DNA from: SW4 sp042466115
GTDB lineage: Bacteria; Pseudomonadota; Alphaproteobacteria; Rhodobacterales; Rhodobacteraceae
Length of the DNA: 64,000 nucleotides
Direction of reading: 5' to 3'
NCBI RefSeq assembly: GCF_042466115.1
Contig: NZ_JAXHBQ010000001.1
Span: 1 to 64,000 of the forward strand
In this document: positions 1 through 9,201 of the stretch, one piece after another
How the letters are laid out: every line of letters starts with the position of its first letter
Numbering within the stretch: the stretch's first letter is position 1
Notes under the pieces: generated by a model
Seen by the model: the letters and a program-made list of their open reading frames with translations, nothing else
Database searches by the model: none
Told to the model about the DNA's origin: nothing
Translations under genes and position numbers: made by a program

Positions 1-1445
1 CCGGTTTCTCGGACAAGGCCTATAAGGACGCGGGCGTTTCCGTGGTGAAAACCGCCGCCGCCCTGTGGAAAGCCGCCGATATCGTCGCCAAGGTGCGCCA
101 GCCCGATGCGACCGAAATGAAACGGCTGCGCGACGGCCAGACGCTGATTTCCTTCTTCAACCCTGCGGCCAATGATGCAGGCATGAAATCGGCCAAATCC
201 AAGGGCGCCAACGTGATCGCCATGGAAATGGTGCCGCGCATCAGTCGCGCGCAAAAGATGGACGCGCTGTCCTCCATGGCCAATATCGCCGGTTATCGCG
301 CCGTGATCGAGGCGGGCAACAATTTCGGCCGTTTCTTTACCGGCCAGATCACGGCGGCGGGCAAGGTGCCCCCGGCCAAGGTTCTGGTGGTCGGTGCAGG
401 TGTCGCCGGATTGGCCGCGATCGGCACGGCCACTAGCCTCGGCGCGATCACCTATGCCTTCGATGTGCGCCCCGAAGTGGCCGAACAGGTCGAAAGCATG
501 GGCGCCGAGTTCGTGTTCCTTGATTTCGAGGAAGAACAGCAGGATGGCGCGGCCACGGGTGGCTACGCCGCCGTGTCATCCCCCGAATTCCGCGAGGCAC
601 AGCTTGCCAAGTTCCGCGAGCTGGCCCCCGAAGTGGACATCGTCATCACCACGGCGCTGATCCCCAACCGCGAAGCGCCCGAACTGTGGACGCCCGATAT
701 GGTCGCGGCGATGAAGCCCGGATCGGTGATTGTCGATCTGGCCGCGGAAAAGGGCGGCAACTGCAAGCTGACCGTTGCGGACGAAAAGATCGTCACCGAC
801 AACGGCGTGACCATCATTGGTTACACCGATTTCCCGTCGCGCATGGCCGCGCAGGCATCCACGCTTTATGCCACCAACATCCGCCACATGATGACCGACC
901 TGACCCCCGAAAAGGACGGACAGATCAATCACGACATGGAAGATGATGTGATCCGCGGCGCAACGGTGGCGTTCAAACACGAGATCACATTCCCGCCACC
1001 CCCGCCCAAGGTGCAGGCCATCGCGGCCAAGCCCAAGGCGGCCGTTGTCGAACTGACAGCCGAAGAAAAGCGCGCAAACGAAATCGCCGCCTTCAAGGCA
1101 CAGACCCGCAATCAGGTCACTTTGCTGGCCGTGGGTGCGGCGCTGTTGCTGGGGGTCGGCCTTGTGGCCCCTGCCAGCTTCATGCAGCATTTTATCGTCT
1201 TCGTTCTGGCGGTGTTCGTCGGCTTTCAGGTCATCTGGGGCGTGGCACACAGCCTGCACACCCCGCTGATGGCCGTGACCAACGCGATCTCGTCAATCAT
1301 CATCCTCGGCGCGCTGATGCAGATCGGATCGGGGTCATTTCTGGTGATCCTGCTGGCCGCACTGGCAGTGTTCATGACGGGCATCAACATTTTCGGCGGT
1401 TTCCTGGTCACACGGCGGATGCTCGCCATGTTCCAGAAATCCTAA
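1..1445 (+). CDS. pntA: NAD(P)(+) transhydrogenase (Re/Si-specific), alpha subunit, 5'-truncated by window edge
   Basis: This subunit binds NAD(H) and couples hydride transfer to NADP with proton movement across the inner membrane. The frame is open to the first bases of the window (codons from position 3 read GFSDKAYKDAG), so the true start lies upstream; about 480 codons are present of the usual ~520. The NAD-binding Rossmann signature (VVGAGVAGLAA) is encoded near 385-420. A Pro-rich linker near 990-1010 leads to a C-terminal part with about four hydrophobic segments from ~1120 to 1430, so the alpha1 and alpha2 parts are fused in one protein. pntB follows after 12 bases with its own ribosome binding site. 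The identification is firm. Confidence 0.96.
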   Translation, partial: GFSDKAYKDAGVSVVKTAAALWKAADIVAKVRQPDATEMKRLRDGQTLISFFNPAANDAGMKSAKSKGANVIAMEMVPRISRAQKMDALSSMANIAGYRAVIEAGNNFGRFFTGQITAAGKVPPAKVLVVGAGVAGLAAIGTATSLGAITYAFDVRPEVAEQVESMGAEFVFLDFEEEQQDGAATGGYAAVSSPEFREAQLAKFRELAPEVDIVITTALIPNREAPELWTPDMVAAMKPGSVIVDLAAEKGGNCKLTVADEKIVTDNGVTIIGYTDFPSRMAAQASTLYATNIRHMMTDLTPEKDGQINHDMEDDVIRGATVAFKHEITFPPPPPKVQAIAAKPKAAVVELTAEEKRANEIAAFKAQTRNQVTLLAVGAALLLGVGLVAPASFMQHFIVFVLAVFVGFQVIWGVAHSLHTPLMAVTNAISSIIILGALMQIGSGSFLVILLAALAVFMTGINIFGGFLVTRRMLAMFQKS

Positions 1446-1457
1446 GGGGGCGGATCA

Positions 1458-2891
1458 ATGGAATTCGGTTTCACAACAGCGGCTTATGTGGTCGCAGCGG
1501 TTCTTTTCATCCTCTCGCTGGGCGGTCTTTCGGGACAGGAAAGCGCGAAACGCGCGGTCTGGTATGGTATTGTCGGTATGGCTTTGGCCGTGGCGGCCAC
1601 GCTGGTCGGGCCGGGGGCGGGCTATTGGCTGCTGTCGATCCTGCTGATCGCGGGTGGCGGGGCCATCGGCTATCAGCTGGCCACACGGGTGCAGATGACG
1701 CAGATGCCCGAACTGGTCGCGGCGATGCACAGCCTTGTGGGCCTTGCGGCGGTGTTTGTCGGCTTGATCGCCCATATCGAACTGACCCGTGTGCTGGGCA
1801 TGACAGGCGACGAACGTGTAGCCCTTGACGGCTTCGCGGCCCTGCTGGCCCACAAGGACGGCGTGGAAATCAGCATCCTGCGGGTTGAACTGTTCCTTGG
1901 TATCTTCATTGGTGCAATCACCTTTACCGGGTCCGTCATTGCCTATGGCAAACTGGCGGGGCGCGTTGATTCAGCTGCGAAAAAACTGCCCGGCGGGCAT
2001 GTGCTGAACGCGGCCGCGGCGGCGATTTCGCTGCTTTGCCTGATCTGGTATTTCAACAGTGGCGCTTTTTTCCCGCTGTTCCTGATGACGCTGGCGGCTT
2101 TGTTCATCGGCTACCACCTGATCATGGGCATCGGCGGCGCGGACATGCCCGTCGTGGTGTCGATGCTGAACAGCTACTCCGGCTGGGCGGCAGCTGCCAT
2201 CGGCTTTAGCCTTGGCAACGATCTGCTGATAGTGGTCGGCGCGTTGGTGGGCTCCTCCGGTGCGATCCTGTCCTACATCATGTGCAAGGCGATGAACCGC
2301 AGTTTCGTTTCGGTGATTTTGGGCGGCTTTGGCGGCGCGGCTGGCCCGCAGATGGAAGTCGAGGGCGAACAGGTCGCGATTGAGGCTGATGGCGTGGCCG
2401 CGGCCTTGAACGAGGCCGACAGCGTCATCATCATCCCCGGCTACGGAATGGCCGTCGCGCAAGCGCAGCAGGGCGTGGCTGAACTGGTCCGCAAACTGCG
2501 TGCCAAGGGCAAGAACGTGCGCTTCGCGATCCACCCCGTCGCGGGGCGCTTGCCCGGCCATATGAACGTGCTGCTGGCCGAGGCCAAGGTGCCCTATGAC
2601 ATCGTCATGGAGATGGACGAAATCAACGAAGATTTCCCCAATACCGACGTGGCCATCGTGATCGGGTCCAACGACATCGTGAACCCCGCCGCACAGGACG
2701 ATCCCAACAGCCCCATCGCCGGCATGCCGGTGCTGGAATGCTGGAAGGCCAAGCAGGTGTTTGTGTCCAAACGCGGGCAAGGCACTGGCTATTCCGGCAT
2801 CGAAAACCCGCTGTTTTTCAAGGAGAACACACGGATGTTCTATGGTGACGCCAAGGCAAGCTTGGATAAGCTATTGCCGATGATTGATTGA
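1458..2891 (+). CDS. pntB: NAD(P)(+) transhydrogenase beta subunit
   Basis: The beta subunit forms the main membrane proton channel and carries the NADP(H)-binding domain. The 477-residue length is normal. The first ~290 residues are a run of hydrophobic helices; the C-terminal ~180 residues hold the NADP site, seen as IIIPGYGMAVAQAQ near residues 323-336 and, further on, IGSNDIVNPAAQ. The ATG at 1458 is preceded by AAGGGGG at a suitable distance. It is the last gene of the pnt operon: a terminator-like hairpin starts 11 bases after the stop codon. Confidence 0.97.
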   Translation: MEFGFTTAAYVVAAVLFILSLGGLSGQESAKRAVWYGIVGMALAVAATLVGPGAGYWLLSILLIAGGGAIGYQLATRVQMTQMPELVAAMHSLVGLAAVFVGLIAHIELTRVLGMTGDERVALDGFAALLAHKDGVEISILRVELFLGIFIGAITFTGSVIAYGKLAGRVDSAAKKLPGGHVLNAAAAAISLLCLIWYFNSGAFFPLFLMTLAALFIGYHLIMGIGGADMPVVVSMLNSYSGWAAAAIGFSLGNDLLIVVGALVGSSGAILSYIMCKAMNRSFVSVILGGFGGAAGPQMEVEGEQVAIEADGVAAALNEADSVIIIPGYGMAVAQAQQGVAELVRKLRAKGKNVRFAIHPVAGRLPGHMNVLLAEAKVPYDIVMEMDEINEDFPNTDVAIVIGSNDIVNPAAQDDPNSPIAGMPVLECWKAKQVFVSKRGQGTGYSGIENPLFFKENTRMFYGDAKASLDKLLPMID

Positions 2892-2901
2892 GTAACGAAA
2901 A

Positions 2902-2928
2902 GCCTCGCCAAAACTGGCGGGGCCTTTT
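2902..2928 (+). terminator. Rho-independent terminator of the pnt operon
   Basis: An 8-bp stem (GCCTCGCC at 2902-2909 with GGCGGGGC at 2916-2923, one G-U pair) has a 6-nt loop and is followed by CTTTTCTT. It lies just past the pntB stop codon in the right orientation. Confidence 0.85.
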
Positions 2929-2938
2929 CTTGCAGGAA

Positions 2939-3131
2939 GTCCGCTTTGAGCCCGAAGCGGACCAAGCGGCACGGCACGGAATCAAGGGCGCAGTCCGCCG
3001 TGCCATCGCCTGTCCGCCCCACCGGGCAGGCGATTAGGCTGGTCTTGGCGCTATGTAGTGAGGTCTTTCCAAGGCGTAGAAATAAAGTGCCTGAAAACTT
3101 AAGCTGCGTCGCCTCCCCGCGGACAGGCGAT
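2939..3131. repeat. Intergenic cluster of inverted repeats
   Basis: The 288 bases between pntB and the pseudouridine synthase hold no convincing gene but several inverted repeats. GTCCGCTT (2939-2946) pairs perfectly with AAGCGGAC (2955-2962). TCGCCTGTCC (3006-3015) pairs with GGGCAGGCGA (3024-3033) with one G-U pair. The 13-mer ATCGCCTGTCCGC (3005-3017) recurs exactly in inverted orientation at 3119-3131. They look like short dispersed palindromic elements; I cannot tell whether they occur elsewhere in the genome. Confidence 0.6.
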
Positions 3132-3179
3132 GACACGGCTCAACACCAACGCCCACTTCGTCCGCAAAGCCGACGTGGC

Positions 3180-3725
3180 CTAGTGATCCAAACGAACCCA
3201 GGTTCCGCTCTCAATGCCCTCAACCGTCCAATCCCCCACACGCCAGCGCACGAGCCGCAGGCAGGGAAAGCCGATGGCGGCGCACATGCGCCGCACCTGC
3301 CGGTTGCGCCCTTCGCGGATGGTGATTTCCAGCCATGTATCGGGCACGGATTTGCGAAACCGCACGGGTGGGTCGCGCTGCCATAGCGTGGGCGGGGCGA
3401 TCAGGCGGGCCTGCGCGGGGCGGGTTGGCCCGTCCTTGAGGGTCATACCGCTGCGCAGCGGGGTCAGCGCGTCCTCATCGGGAGCACCTTCGACCTGCAC
3501 CAGATAGGTTTTCGCCATCTTGTGTTTCGGGTCGGCAATCCGCGCCTGTTCGCGCCCGTCGTCCGTGAGGATCAGCAGCCCTTCGCTGTCGCGATCCAGC
3601 CGCCCCGCCGGATAGACGCCCGCGGGCAGCCCGAAGCCTGACAGTGTGGGGCGTTCGGTGGGGCTGCGCGTGTCGGTGAATTGGCACAGCACGCCGTAGG
3701 GTTTGTTGAACAGGATCGTCGTCAT
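3180..3725 (-). CDS. RNA pseudouridine synthase, RsuA/RluE type without S4 domain
   Basis: This protein isomerises a uridine in rRNA (RluE of E. coli modifies 23S rRNA; the target here is unproven). It has about 181 residues and begins MTTILFNKPYGVLCQFTD, the usual start of short family members lacking an N-terminal S4 domain. The catalytic motif GRLDRDSEGLLILTDDG contains the family's essential Asp, and REGRNRQVRRMC near the C-terminus is the second family signature. The frame is open for 31 further codons upstream, but the ATG at 3725 matches the family start. It stands alone. Confidence 0.9.
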   Translation of the reverse strand: MTTILFNKPYGVLCQFTDTRSPTERPTLSGFGLPAGVYPAGRLDRDSEGLLILTDDGREQARIADPKHKMAKTYLVQVEGAPDEDALTPLRSGMTLKDGPTRPAQARLIAPPTLWQRDPPVRFRKSVPDTWLEITIREGRNRQVRRMCAAIGFPCLRLVRWRVGDWTVEGIESGTWVRLDH

Positions 3726-4041
3726 GGGGTGCAAATAGCGGGCCAAGTGCGCGATTAGCAAGCCTTGCGCCTGCGGCGGGCGGGCCGGGGGCCTTGCCCC
3801 CTCTTGGCGTGCCGCCAATTCACCCCCGCGGATATTTGTGGCAAGATGAGAGGGCTGCGGAATTATTTTTCACTGTGCGAATTATTTACTTGCGCGACTC
3901 AAAGTTTGGCCCGATATGCGCGCTTACAGACGCCAACGCACGCGCCTCTGGCCTCGGTCGAAGATGTGTTTATGCAGCGACGGTAACGTCTCCTTTTGGA
4001 AGTGAGCGGTCATAGATGGCCGGGTCTTATTGGAGATGACC
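3726..4041. promoter_or_regulatory. Upstream region and possible structured leader of the decarboxylase gene
   Basis: About 316 bases lie between the divergent pseudouridine synthase and decarboxylase genes, with no gene that I believe in. An AT-rich patch carries two near-identical boxes, TGCGGAATTATTT (3856-3868) and TGCGAATTATTT (3876-3887), 20 bp apart, so on the same DNA face. In the transcript GGTCAT (4008-4013) can pair with ATGACC (4036-4041), closing a hairpin that contains the GGAG ribosome binding site (4032-4035). Ornithine decarboxylase genes of alphaproteobacteria often follow the speF leader motif; I could not test that here. Confidence 0.4.
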
Positions 4042-5208
4042 ATGACACTGCATTTCGCTGACGCTGCGGCGTCCGTTCCTGTTCCCTCGCGCCTTGAAGC
4101 CTTTGCCGCGACCGTCGTGGTGGATCGCCCGACGCTGTTGATTGATCCGGCCCGTGTGGCGCTGCAATATCGCGCGCTCAAGGCCGGTCTGGGCCACGCC
4201 GACATTCACTATGCCGTCAAGGCAAACCCCACCCGCGAGATCATTTCGACACTTGTGGGGTTGGGCAGCCACTTTGATGCAGCCTCGCGCGGCGAGATTG
4301 AATTGTGCCTGTCGTTGGGTGCACATCCTGAACACATCAGCTTTGGCAACACTGTGAAGCGCTCCAGCGACATTGCATTCGCCCATGCGGCTGGCATTGA
4401 TCTGTTCGCCGCCGACGCCGAAGCCGAGCTGGACAAGATCGCCGCCCATGCGCCGGGCGCGCAGGTTTACATCCGTTTGATCGTTGAAACATCCGAGGCC
4501 GACTGGCCCCTGTCGCGCAAGTTTGGTTGTGATCGTGACATGGCGCTTGCCTTGCTGGACCACGCGGCGATGATCGGGCTGCGCCCTGTCGGGTTCTCGT
4601 TCCACGTCGGCTCGCAAACCCGCAAATCGTCCATGTGGGGCGTGACGCTGGATGTGATGGCGGGCATCTGGCATGCGGCGATTGCTGCGGGTCACGACCT
4701 AAGCGTGCTGAACATCGGCGGCGGTTTCCCCGCGTTCTACGGCGAAGCAATCGAGGCCCCCACCACCTATGCCGCTGGTGTCATGGCGCAGGTCGATGCG
4801 CGTTTTGGCAAGGTGGCCCGCGTGATGGCCGAACCCGGTCGCGGGCTGGTCGCCGAGGCCGGGTTGATCGTTGCGGAATGCCTGCTGGTCAGCCGCAAAT
4901 CGGCCCGCGACATGCACCGCTGGGTTTACCTGGATATCGGCCGCTTTTCCGGTCTGGCCGAAACCGAGGGCGAGGCGATCCGCTATGAATTTGTCACGCC
5001 CCGCGATGGCGATGTAACCGGCCCCTGCATCATGGCAGGTCCGTCCTGTGACAGCGCTGATGTGCTTTACGAAAAGCGCCCCGTCATGCTGCCGATGTCG
5101 CTGCAAGCCGGTGATCGGGTGCTGATCCGCAATACCGGCGCCTATACCAGCGCCTATTCTTCGGTTGGATTCAACGGCTTCCCGCCGCTTGACGTGATGG
5201 TCATCTGA
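4042..5208 (+). CDS. PLP-dependent ornithine/lysine decarboxylase (group IV, alanine-racemase fold)
   Basis: The enzyme should decarboxylate ornithine (or lysine) to putrescine (or cadaverine), the entry to polyamine synthesis. It has 388 residues. The PLP lysine is K60 in HYAVKANP; HVGSQT, NIGGGFP and AEPGRGLVAEAG are the further PLP and phosphate-binding motifs, and GPSCDSADVLY near residue 336 supplies the active-site Cys-Asp pair of the partner subunit in the dimer. ATG 4042 is chosen because GGAG lies 6 bases before it; ATG 4036 and TTG 4030 are in frame but too close to the GGAG. Ornithine versus lysine cannot be settled from sequence alone. Confidence 0.88.
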   Translation: MTLHFADAAASVPVPSRLEAFAATVVVDRPTLLIDPARVALQYRALKAGLGHADIHYAVKANPTREIISTLVGLGSHFDAASRGEIELCLSLGAHPEHISFGNTVKRSSDIAFAHAAGIDLFAADAEAELDKIAAHAPGAQVYIRLIVETSEADWPLSRKFGCDRDMALALLDHAAMIGLRPVGFSFHVGSQTRKSSMWGVTLDVMAGIWHAAIAAGHDLSVLNIGGGFPAFYGEAIEAPTTYAAGVMAQVDARFGKVARVMAEPGRGLVAEAGLIVAECLLVSRKSARDMHRWVYLDIGRFSGLAETEGEAIRYEFVTPRDGDVTGPCIMAGPSCDSADVLYEKRPVMLPMSLQAGDRVLIRNTGAYTSAYSSVGFNGFPPLDVMVI

Positions 5209-5214
5209 CAAAGG

Positions 5215-5243
5215 GCGGTGCACGGTATACAATCGTGTGCCGC
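5215..5243 (+). terminator. Stem-loop after the decarboxylase gene
   Basis: A 10-bp stem (GCGGTGCACG 5215-5224 with CGTGTGCCGC 5234-5243, two wobble pairs) lies 7 bases after the stop codon. A T-run is lacking, so it may be a weak terminator or an mRNA 3' stabiliser. Confidence 0.4.
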
Positions 5244-5309
5244 TAACCCTTTGGGGTGGAACGATTATTCAGGTTTACAGGGGGCGGTTTTTGGCTAGGG
5301 TGGCGTGAA

Positions 5310-6602
5310 ATGACAGGACGCCTGATGCCGATCACAGATCACCCCTTGCGCTACCAGCTGGCCAACGAATTGCACGCCCGCCCGTTTCCGACGGTCGGCG
5401 CACCCAGCCGTGCGGCCTATTTGGCGATCAAGCCTGCGCAGAACGGCGCGGGGCGCGACCGCGCCCTTGATCGTGCGCATCTTCTGGACCTGCTGGATCG
5501 CTATGGCGCCGCGCACCCGCAGCCCGATGCCACGCATTATTCCGGTCAGCTGGGCAAGCATTTCCTGAAATGGGAAAGCCACACAGAATTCGTCACCTAT
5601 ACCCTGTTTGGTGAAGGCATTGCCGACCGCCCGTTCGATGCCGCAACCTTTGGCGTCTTTCCGCAGGACTGGCTGGAAACAGCGCCCGGGGTGCGCATCA
5701 CATCCGCGTTGATCCGCATTGAGCGTGAAAACGACGACACCGCGATCACCGACAAGGCGCGCGACTGGTTCGTGCCCGAAAGCCTTGCCATATCGCGGGT
5801 GCTTGAGGATCAACTGGTGATCGCCGGTGATTTTCGCATTGATCCGGCAGGCCACATGCGATTTGCGATCTTTGCCCGTGACGGGGCAGGCGACCGCCGT
5901 GTCGGCCGTGTCGTACAGCGCATCTGCGAGATCGAGACCTATAAGGCCATGTCTATGCTGGGCTTGGCGCGCGCGCGCGACCTGGGGCCGCGGCTGGGCG
6001 AATTGGATGACCGGCTGACCGCCCTTGTCGGGGATATGTCCGGTGCCCTGTCGCGCCCCGAGGACACCCTTGGCGCGCTTTTGCACATCGCCGCCGAACT
6101 GGAAAGCATCGTTCATACGACCAGCTTTCGGTTCACGGCCACCGCGGCCTATGAAACCATCGTCAACCAGCGTATCGCCGTGCTGCGCGAAGATCGCTTT
6201 CGGGGTCGCCAGACATTTGCCGAATTCATGATGCGCCGGTTTGATCCGGCCATGCGCACAGTCACGTCAACGCAGGCGCGCCTGCAAGCCATGTCGGATC
6301 GTGCCCTGCGCGCGGGCGATTTGTTGCGCACGCGGGTCGATGTGGAACGCTCGGCGCAAAGTCAGACCCTGCTTGCGTCAATGGACAGACGCGCCGATAT
6401 GCAACTGCGTTTGCAAACCACTGTCGAGGGGCTGAGCGTGGTTGCGATCAGCTATTACGGCGTGAACCTTGTGGCCTATATGGCCTATCCGCTGGCCAGC
6501 GCGCTGGACCTGTCCAAGGGGATGCTGACGGCGCTGGTGACGCCGCTGGTGATTGGCGCTGTGTGGTGGGGTGTGCGCCGTATCCGAAAGGCGATGCATT
6601 AG
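5310..6602 (+). CDS. DUF3422 family membrane protein
   Basis: This is a family of unknown function. The protein has about 430 residues. It begins MTGRLMPITDHPLRYQLANELHARPFP, which is the conserved family start, and ends with two hydrophobic helices (roughly residues 370-425: VVAISYYGVNLVAYMAY and a second after a short loop) followed by VRRIRKAMH. A long soluble N-terminal part precedes them, so it is probably an inner-membrane protein with its bulk in the cytoplasm. A GTG at 5256 would add 18 residues but lacks family-like sequence; ATG 5325 is a second alternative start. Confidence 0.8.
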   Translation: MTGRLMPITDHPLRYQLANELHARPFPTVGAPSRAAYLAIKPAQNGAGRDRALDRAHLLDLLDRYGAAHPQPDATHYSGQLGKHFLKWESHTEFVTYTLFGEGIADRPFDAATFGVFPQDWLETAPGVRITSALIRIERENDDTAITDKARDWFVPESLAISRVLEDQLVIAGDFRIDPAGHMRFAIFARDGAGDRRVGRVVQRICEIETYKAMSMLGLARARDLGPRLGELDDRLTALVGDMSGALSRPEDTLGALLHIAAELESIVHTTSFRFTATAAYETIVNQRIAVLREDRFRGRQTFAEFMMRRFDPAMRTVTSTQARLQAMSDRALRAGDLLRTRVDVERSAQSQTLLASMDRRADMQLRLQTTVEGLSVVAISYYGVNLVAYMAYPLASALDLSKGMLTALVTPLVIGAVWWGVRRIRKAMH

Positions 6603-6638
6603 GCTTGCCTGCCCCGCGCGCCTTGCTAACATGGTGCA

Positions 6639-7985
6639 ATGACCCCTTTCCCGATCTCTGAAAACAACCCCGTGGAACACGCAGGACCGCTGCCTCCAAC
6701 TGCGGATCTTGTGGTGATTGGTGGCGGGGTGATCGGTGTGATGACCGCGTGGTTTGCTGCGAAAAAGGGGCTGCGCGCGGTCGTGCTGGAAAAGGGCCGT
6801 GTGGCGGGCGAACAGTCCAGCCGCAACTGGGGCTGGATCCGCCAGCAGGGCCGCGATCCGGCAGAATTGCCGGTGATGATCGAGGCGAACCGGCACTGGC
6901 GCGATCTGGACCCGCAGGTGCAGGCCGAGATTGGCTTGCGCCAGACCGGCACGTTGTATCTGGCGAAAGACGCCGCCGAAATGGCGCGGTTTGCGGCTTG
7001 GATGCCCTATGCCCGCGAACACGGTCTGGATACCGAGCTACTCAGCTCGGCACAGGTTGCCGCGAAGATCCCCGATGCGCGCCACACGTGGGCCGGCGCG
7101 ATGTGGACGGCAAGCGATTTGCGCGCCGAACCTTGGGTGGCCGTGCCGGCACTGGCCCGCGCGGCCGTGCGTGACGGTGTGCAGATCGTTGAAAACTGCG
7201 CGGCGCGGGGGTTGGATCGCGCGGCGGGCAGGGTTAGCGGCGTTGTCACCGAACGCGGCACGATTGCCTGCGAAAAGGTGGTGCTGGCGGGCGGGGCGTG
7301 GTCCTCGCTGTTCTTGCGCCGCCATGGCATTTCCATCCCGCAACTGTCCGTGCGCGCAACTGTGACGGCGACCGATCCCTTGCCCGATGTGTATGACGGC
7401 GGCGCAGTCGATCACCGCTTTGCGTTTCGCCGCCGCGAAGATGGCGGGTTTTCACTTGCCCCCGAAGGCTTTCACGAGATGTTCGTGGGGCCGGACGCCT
7501 TTCGCGCCCTGCGCCGCTACCTGCCGCAAATCTGGGCCGATCCGATGGGCACGGCCTATCGCCCCGCAGCACCCCGCGGATACCCCGATGCCTGGGGCAC
7601 GGCGCGTAAATGGGCCGACACGGATGTGACCCCCTTTGAAAACATGCGCGTGCTAAACCCCGCGCCGAACGCGCGCAAGGTGGCCGAACTGACGCGCCTT
7701 TTCGCGCAGACCTTTCCAGACGCGGGCGATGTCAGCGTAAATACCGCGTGGGCGGGGATGATCGATTCCCTGCCCGATATGGTGCCGGTTGTGGATCATG
7801 CCGCCGCCATTCCCGGGTTGATCATCGCCACGGGAATGTGCGGTCATGGCTTTGGCATTGGCCCCGGATTTGGTCGCGTGTTGGCCGATATGGTCGCGGG
7901 CGATGATCTGGGCGATGACATGTCACGCTTTCGCCTGTCGCGGTTCTCGGATGGGTCAAAACTGCAAACCGGCCCCAACCTCTGA
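6639..7985 (+). CDS. FAD-dependent oxidoreductase, D-amino-acid oxidase (DAO) family
   Basis: A flavoenzyme likely to oxidise an amine or amino acid. It has 448 residues. The N-terminal dinucleotide-binding motif VVIGGGVIGVMTAWFAAKKG (near residues 24-43) is followed by the acidic strand end VVLEKG. The C-terminal ATGMCGHGFGIGPGFGRVLADM closes the FAD site as in glycine/D-amino-acid oxidases. SSRNWGWIRQQGRDPAE resembles a subgroup found in rhodobacteria whose substrate is not settled. The gene precedes an M20 amidohydrolase by 55 bases and may supply or use amino acids released by it; that link is inference. Confidence 0.85.
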   Translation: MTPFPISENNPVEHAGPLPPTADLVVIGGGVIGVMTAWFAAKKGLRAVVLEKGRVAGEQSSRNWGWIRQQGRDPAELPVMIEANRHWRDLDPQVQAEIGLRQTGTLYLAKDAAEMARFAAWMPYAREHGLDTELLSSAQVAAKIPDARHTWAGAMWTASDLRAEPWVAVPALARAAVRDGVQIVENCAARGLDRAAGRVSGVVTERGTIACEKVVLAGGAWSSLFLRRHGISIPQLSVRATVTATDPLPDVYDGGAVDHRFAFRRREDGGFSLAPEGFHEMFVGPDAFRALRRYLPQIWADPMGTAYRPAAPRGYPDAWGTARKWADTDVTPFENMRVLNPAPNARKVAELTRLFAQTFPDAGDVSVNTAWAGMIDSLPDMVPVVDHAAAIPGLIIATGMCGHGFGIGPGFGRVLADMVAGDDLGDDMSRFRLSRFSDGSKLQTGPNL

Positions 7986-8040
7986 CCTTGTGGCGGCGGC
8001 GGGGATGGGACAGGATCACGCCAACCAACCGGAGGCCAAA

Positions 8041-9201
8041 ATGCCCGTCAAGAACCGCTTTGCCGACCTGCTGCCTGAAATCACCGCTTGGCGGCGCGAC
8101 CTGCACGAACACCCTGAAATCCTGTTTGACACCCACCGCACCAGCGCGGTTGTCGAACAGAAACTGCGCGCTTTTGGCTGCGACGAGGTCGTCACCGGTA
8201 TGGGGCGCACGGGTGTTTGCGGCGTGATCAAGGGAAAGATCAATAAATCGAACAAAGTCATAGGCTTGCGCGCCGATATGGATGCACTTCCCATCCACGA
8301 AGCCACGGGGCTGGATTATGCCAGCAAAACCAATGGTGCGATGCATGCATGTGGCCATGACGGGCACACATCCATGCTGCTGGGCGCTGCGAAATATCTG
8401 TGTGAAACCAGACAGTTCGACGGCACAGTTATCGTGATTTTCCAGCCCGCCGAAGAAGGCGGCGGGGGCGGCAAGGAAATGTGCGATGACGGCCTGATGG
8501 ACCGTTTCGCCATTCAGGAGGTTTACGGCATGCACAACTGGCCCGGCGTGCCCACCGGCAAATTTGCGATCCGGCCGGGGCCGTTCTTTGCCGCCGCCGA
8601 TCAGTTCGACATCATCGTCGAGGGCAAGGGCGGCCATGCGGCCAAACCCCATGATGCGATTGATACGACCGTGGTCGCCGCGCAAATCGTGATTGCGCTG
8701 CAAACCATCGCCAGCCGCAACGCCGATCCAGTCAAACAACTGGTGGTGTCGGTCACGTCCTTTGAAACCGACACCAAGGCCCATAACGTGATCCCCCAGC
8801 GCGTGCACCTGCGCGGCACCGTGCGCACGTTGGATCATGATATGCAGGACATGGCCGAACGCCGTGTGCAGGACATCGCGGACCTGACGGCGCAGGTCTT
8901 TGGTGCCACGGCAACGGTCGATTACCGGCGCGGCTATCCGGTGATGGTCAACGCCGACGCGCAGACGGGTTTTGCCGCTGACGTGGCGCGCTCGGTGTCC
9001 GGCCAATGCGATGATGCGCCCCTGATCATGGGCGGCGAGGATTTCGCCTTTATGGCGCAGGAACGCCCGGGCGCTTATATTCTGGTTGGCAATGGCGACA
9101 CTGCGCCGGTGCATCACCCTGCCTATGATTTCAACGACGATGCGATCCCCGCCGGATGCAGCTGGTGGGTCGGGATCGCTGAACAGCGGATGCCTTTGTG
9201 A
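8041..9201 (+). CDS. M20 family metallo-amidohydrolase (N-acyl amino acid / hippurate hydrolase type)
   Basis: A zinc (or manganese) amidohydrolase of 386 residues that probably splits N-acyl amino acids. Metal and catalytic motifs are visible: RRDLHEHPE at the start, RADMDALPI, MHACGHDGH, QPAEEGGGGGKEM and, near the end, MGGEDFAFMAQ. The ATG at 8041 follows GGAGG, and MPVKNRFADLLPEITAWRRDLH is the normal family start; the frame is open further upstream only as part of the preceding gene's other frame. It ends in a TGATG overlap with the methyltransferase gene. Confidence 0.92.
   Translation: MPVKNRFADLLPEITAWRRDLHEHPEILFDTHRTSAVVEQKLRAFGCDEVVTGMGRTGVCGVIKGKINKSNKVIGLRADMDALPIHEATGLDYASKTNGAMHACGHDGHTSMLLGAAKYLCETRQFDGTVIVIFQPAEEGGGGGKEMCDDGLMDRFAIQEVYGMHNWPGVPTGKFAIRPGPFFAAADQFDIIVEGKGGHAAKPHDAIDTTVVAAQIVIALQTIASRNADPVKQLVVSVTSFETDTKAHNVIPQRVHLRGTVRTLDHDMQDMAERRVQDIADLTAQVFGATATVDYRRGYPVMVNADAQTGFAADVARSVSGQCDDAPLIMGGEDFAFMAQERPGAYILVGNGDTAPVHHPAYDFNDDAIPAGCSWWVGIAEQRMPL

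Noticed and set aside
2946..3386. 146-codon plus-strand frame after pntB
   Set aside because: It runs through palindromic spacer and the antisense of the pseudouridine synthase; composition is not protein-like.
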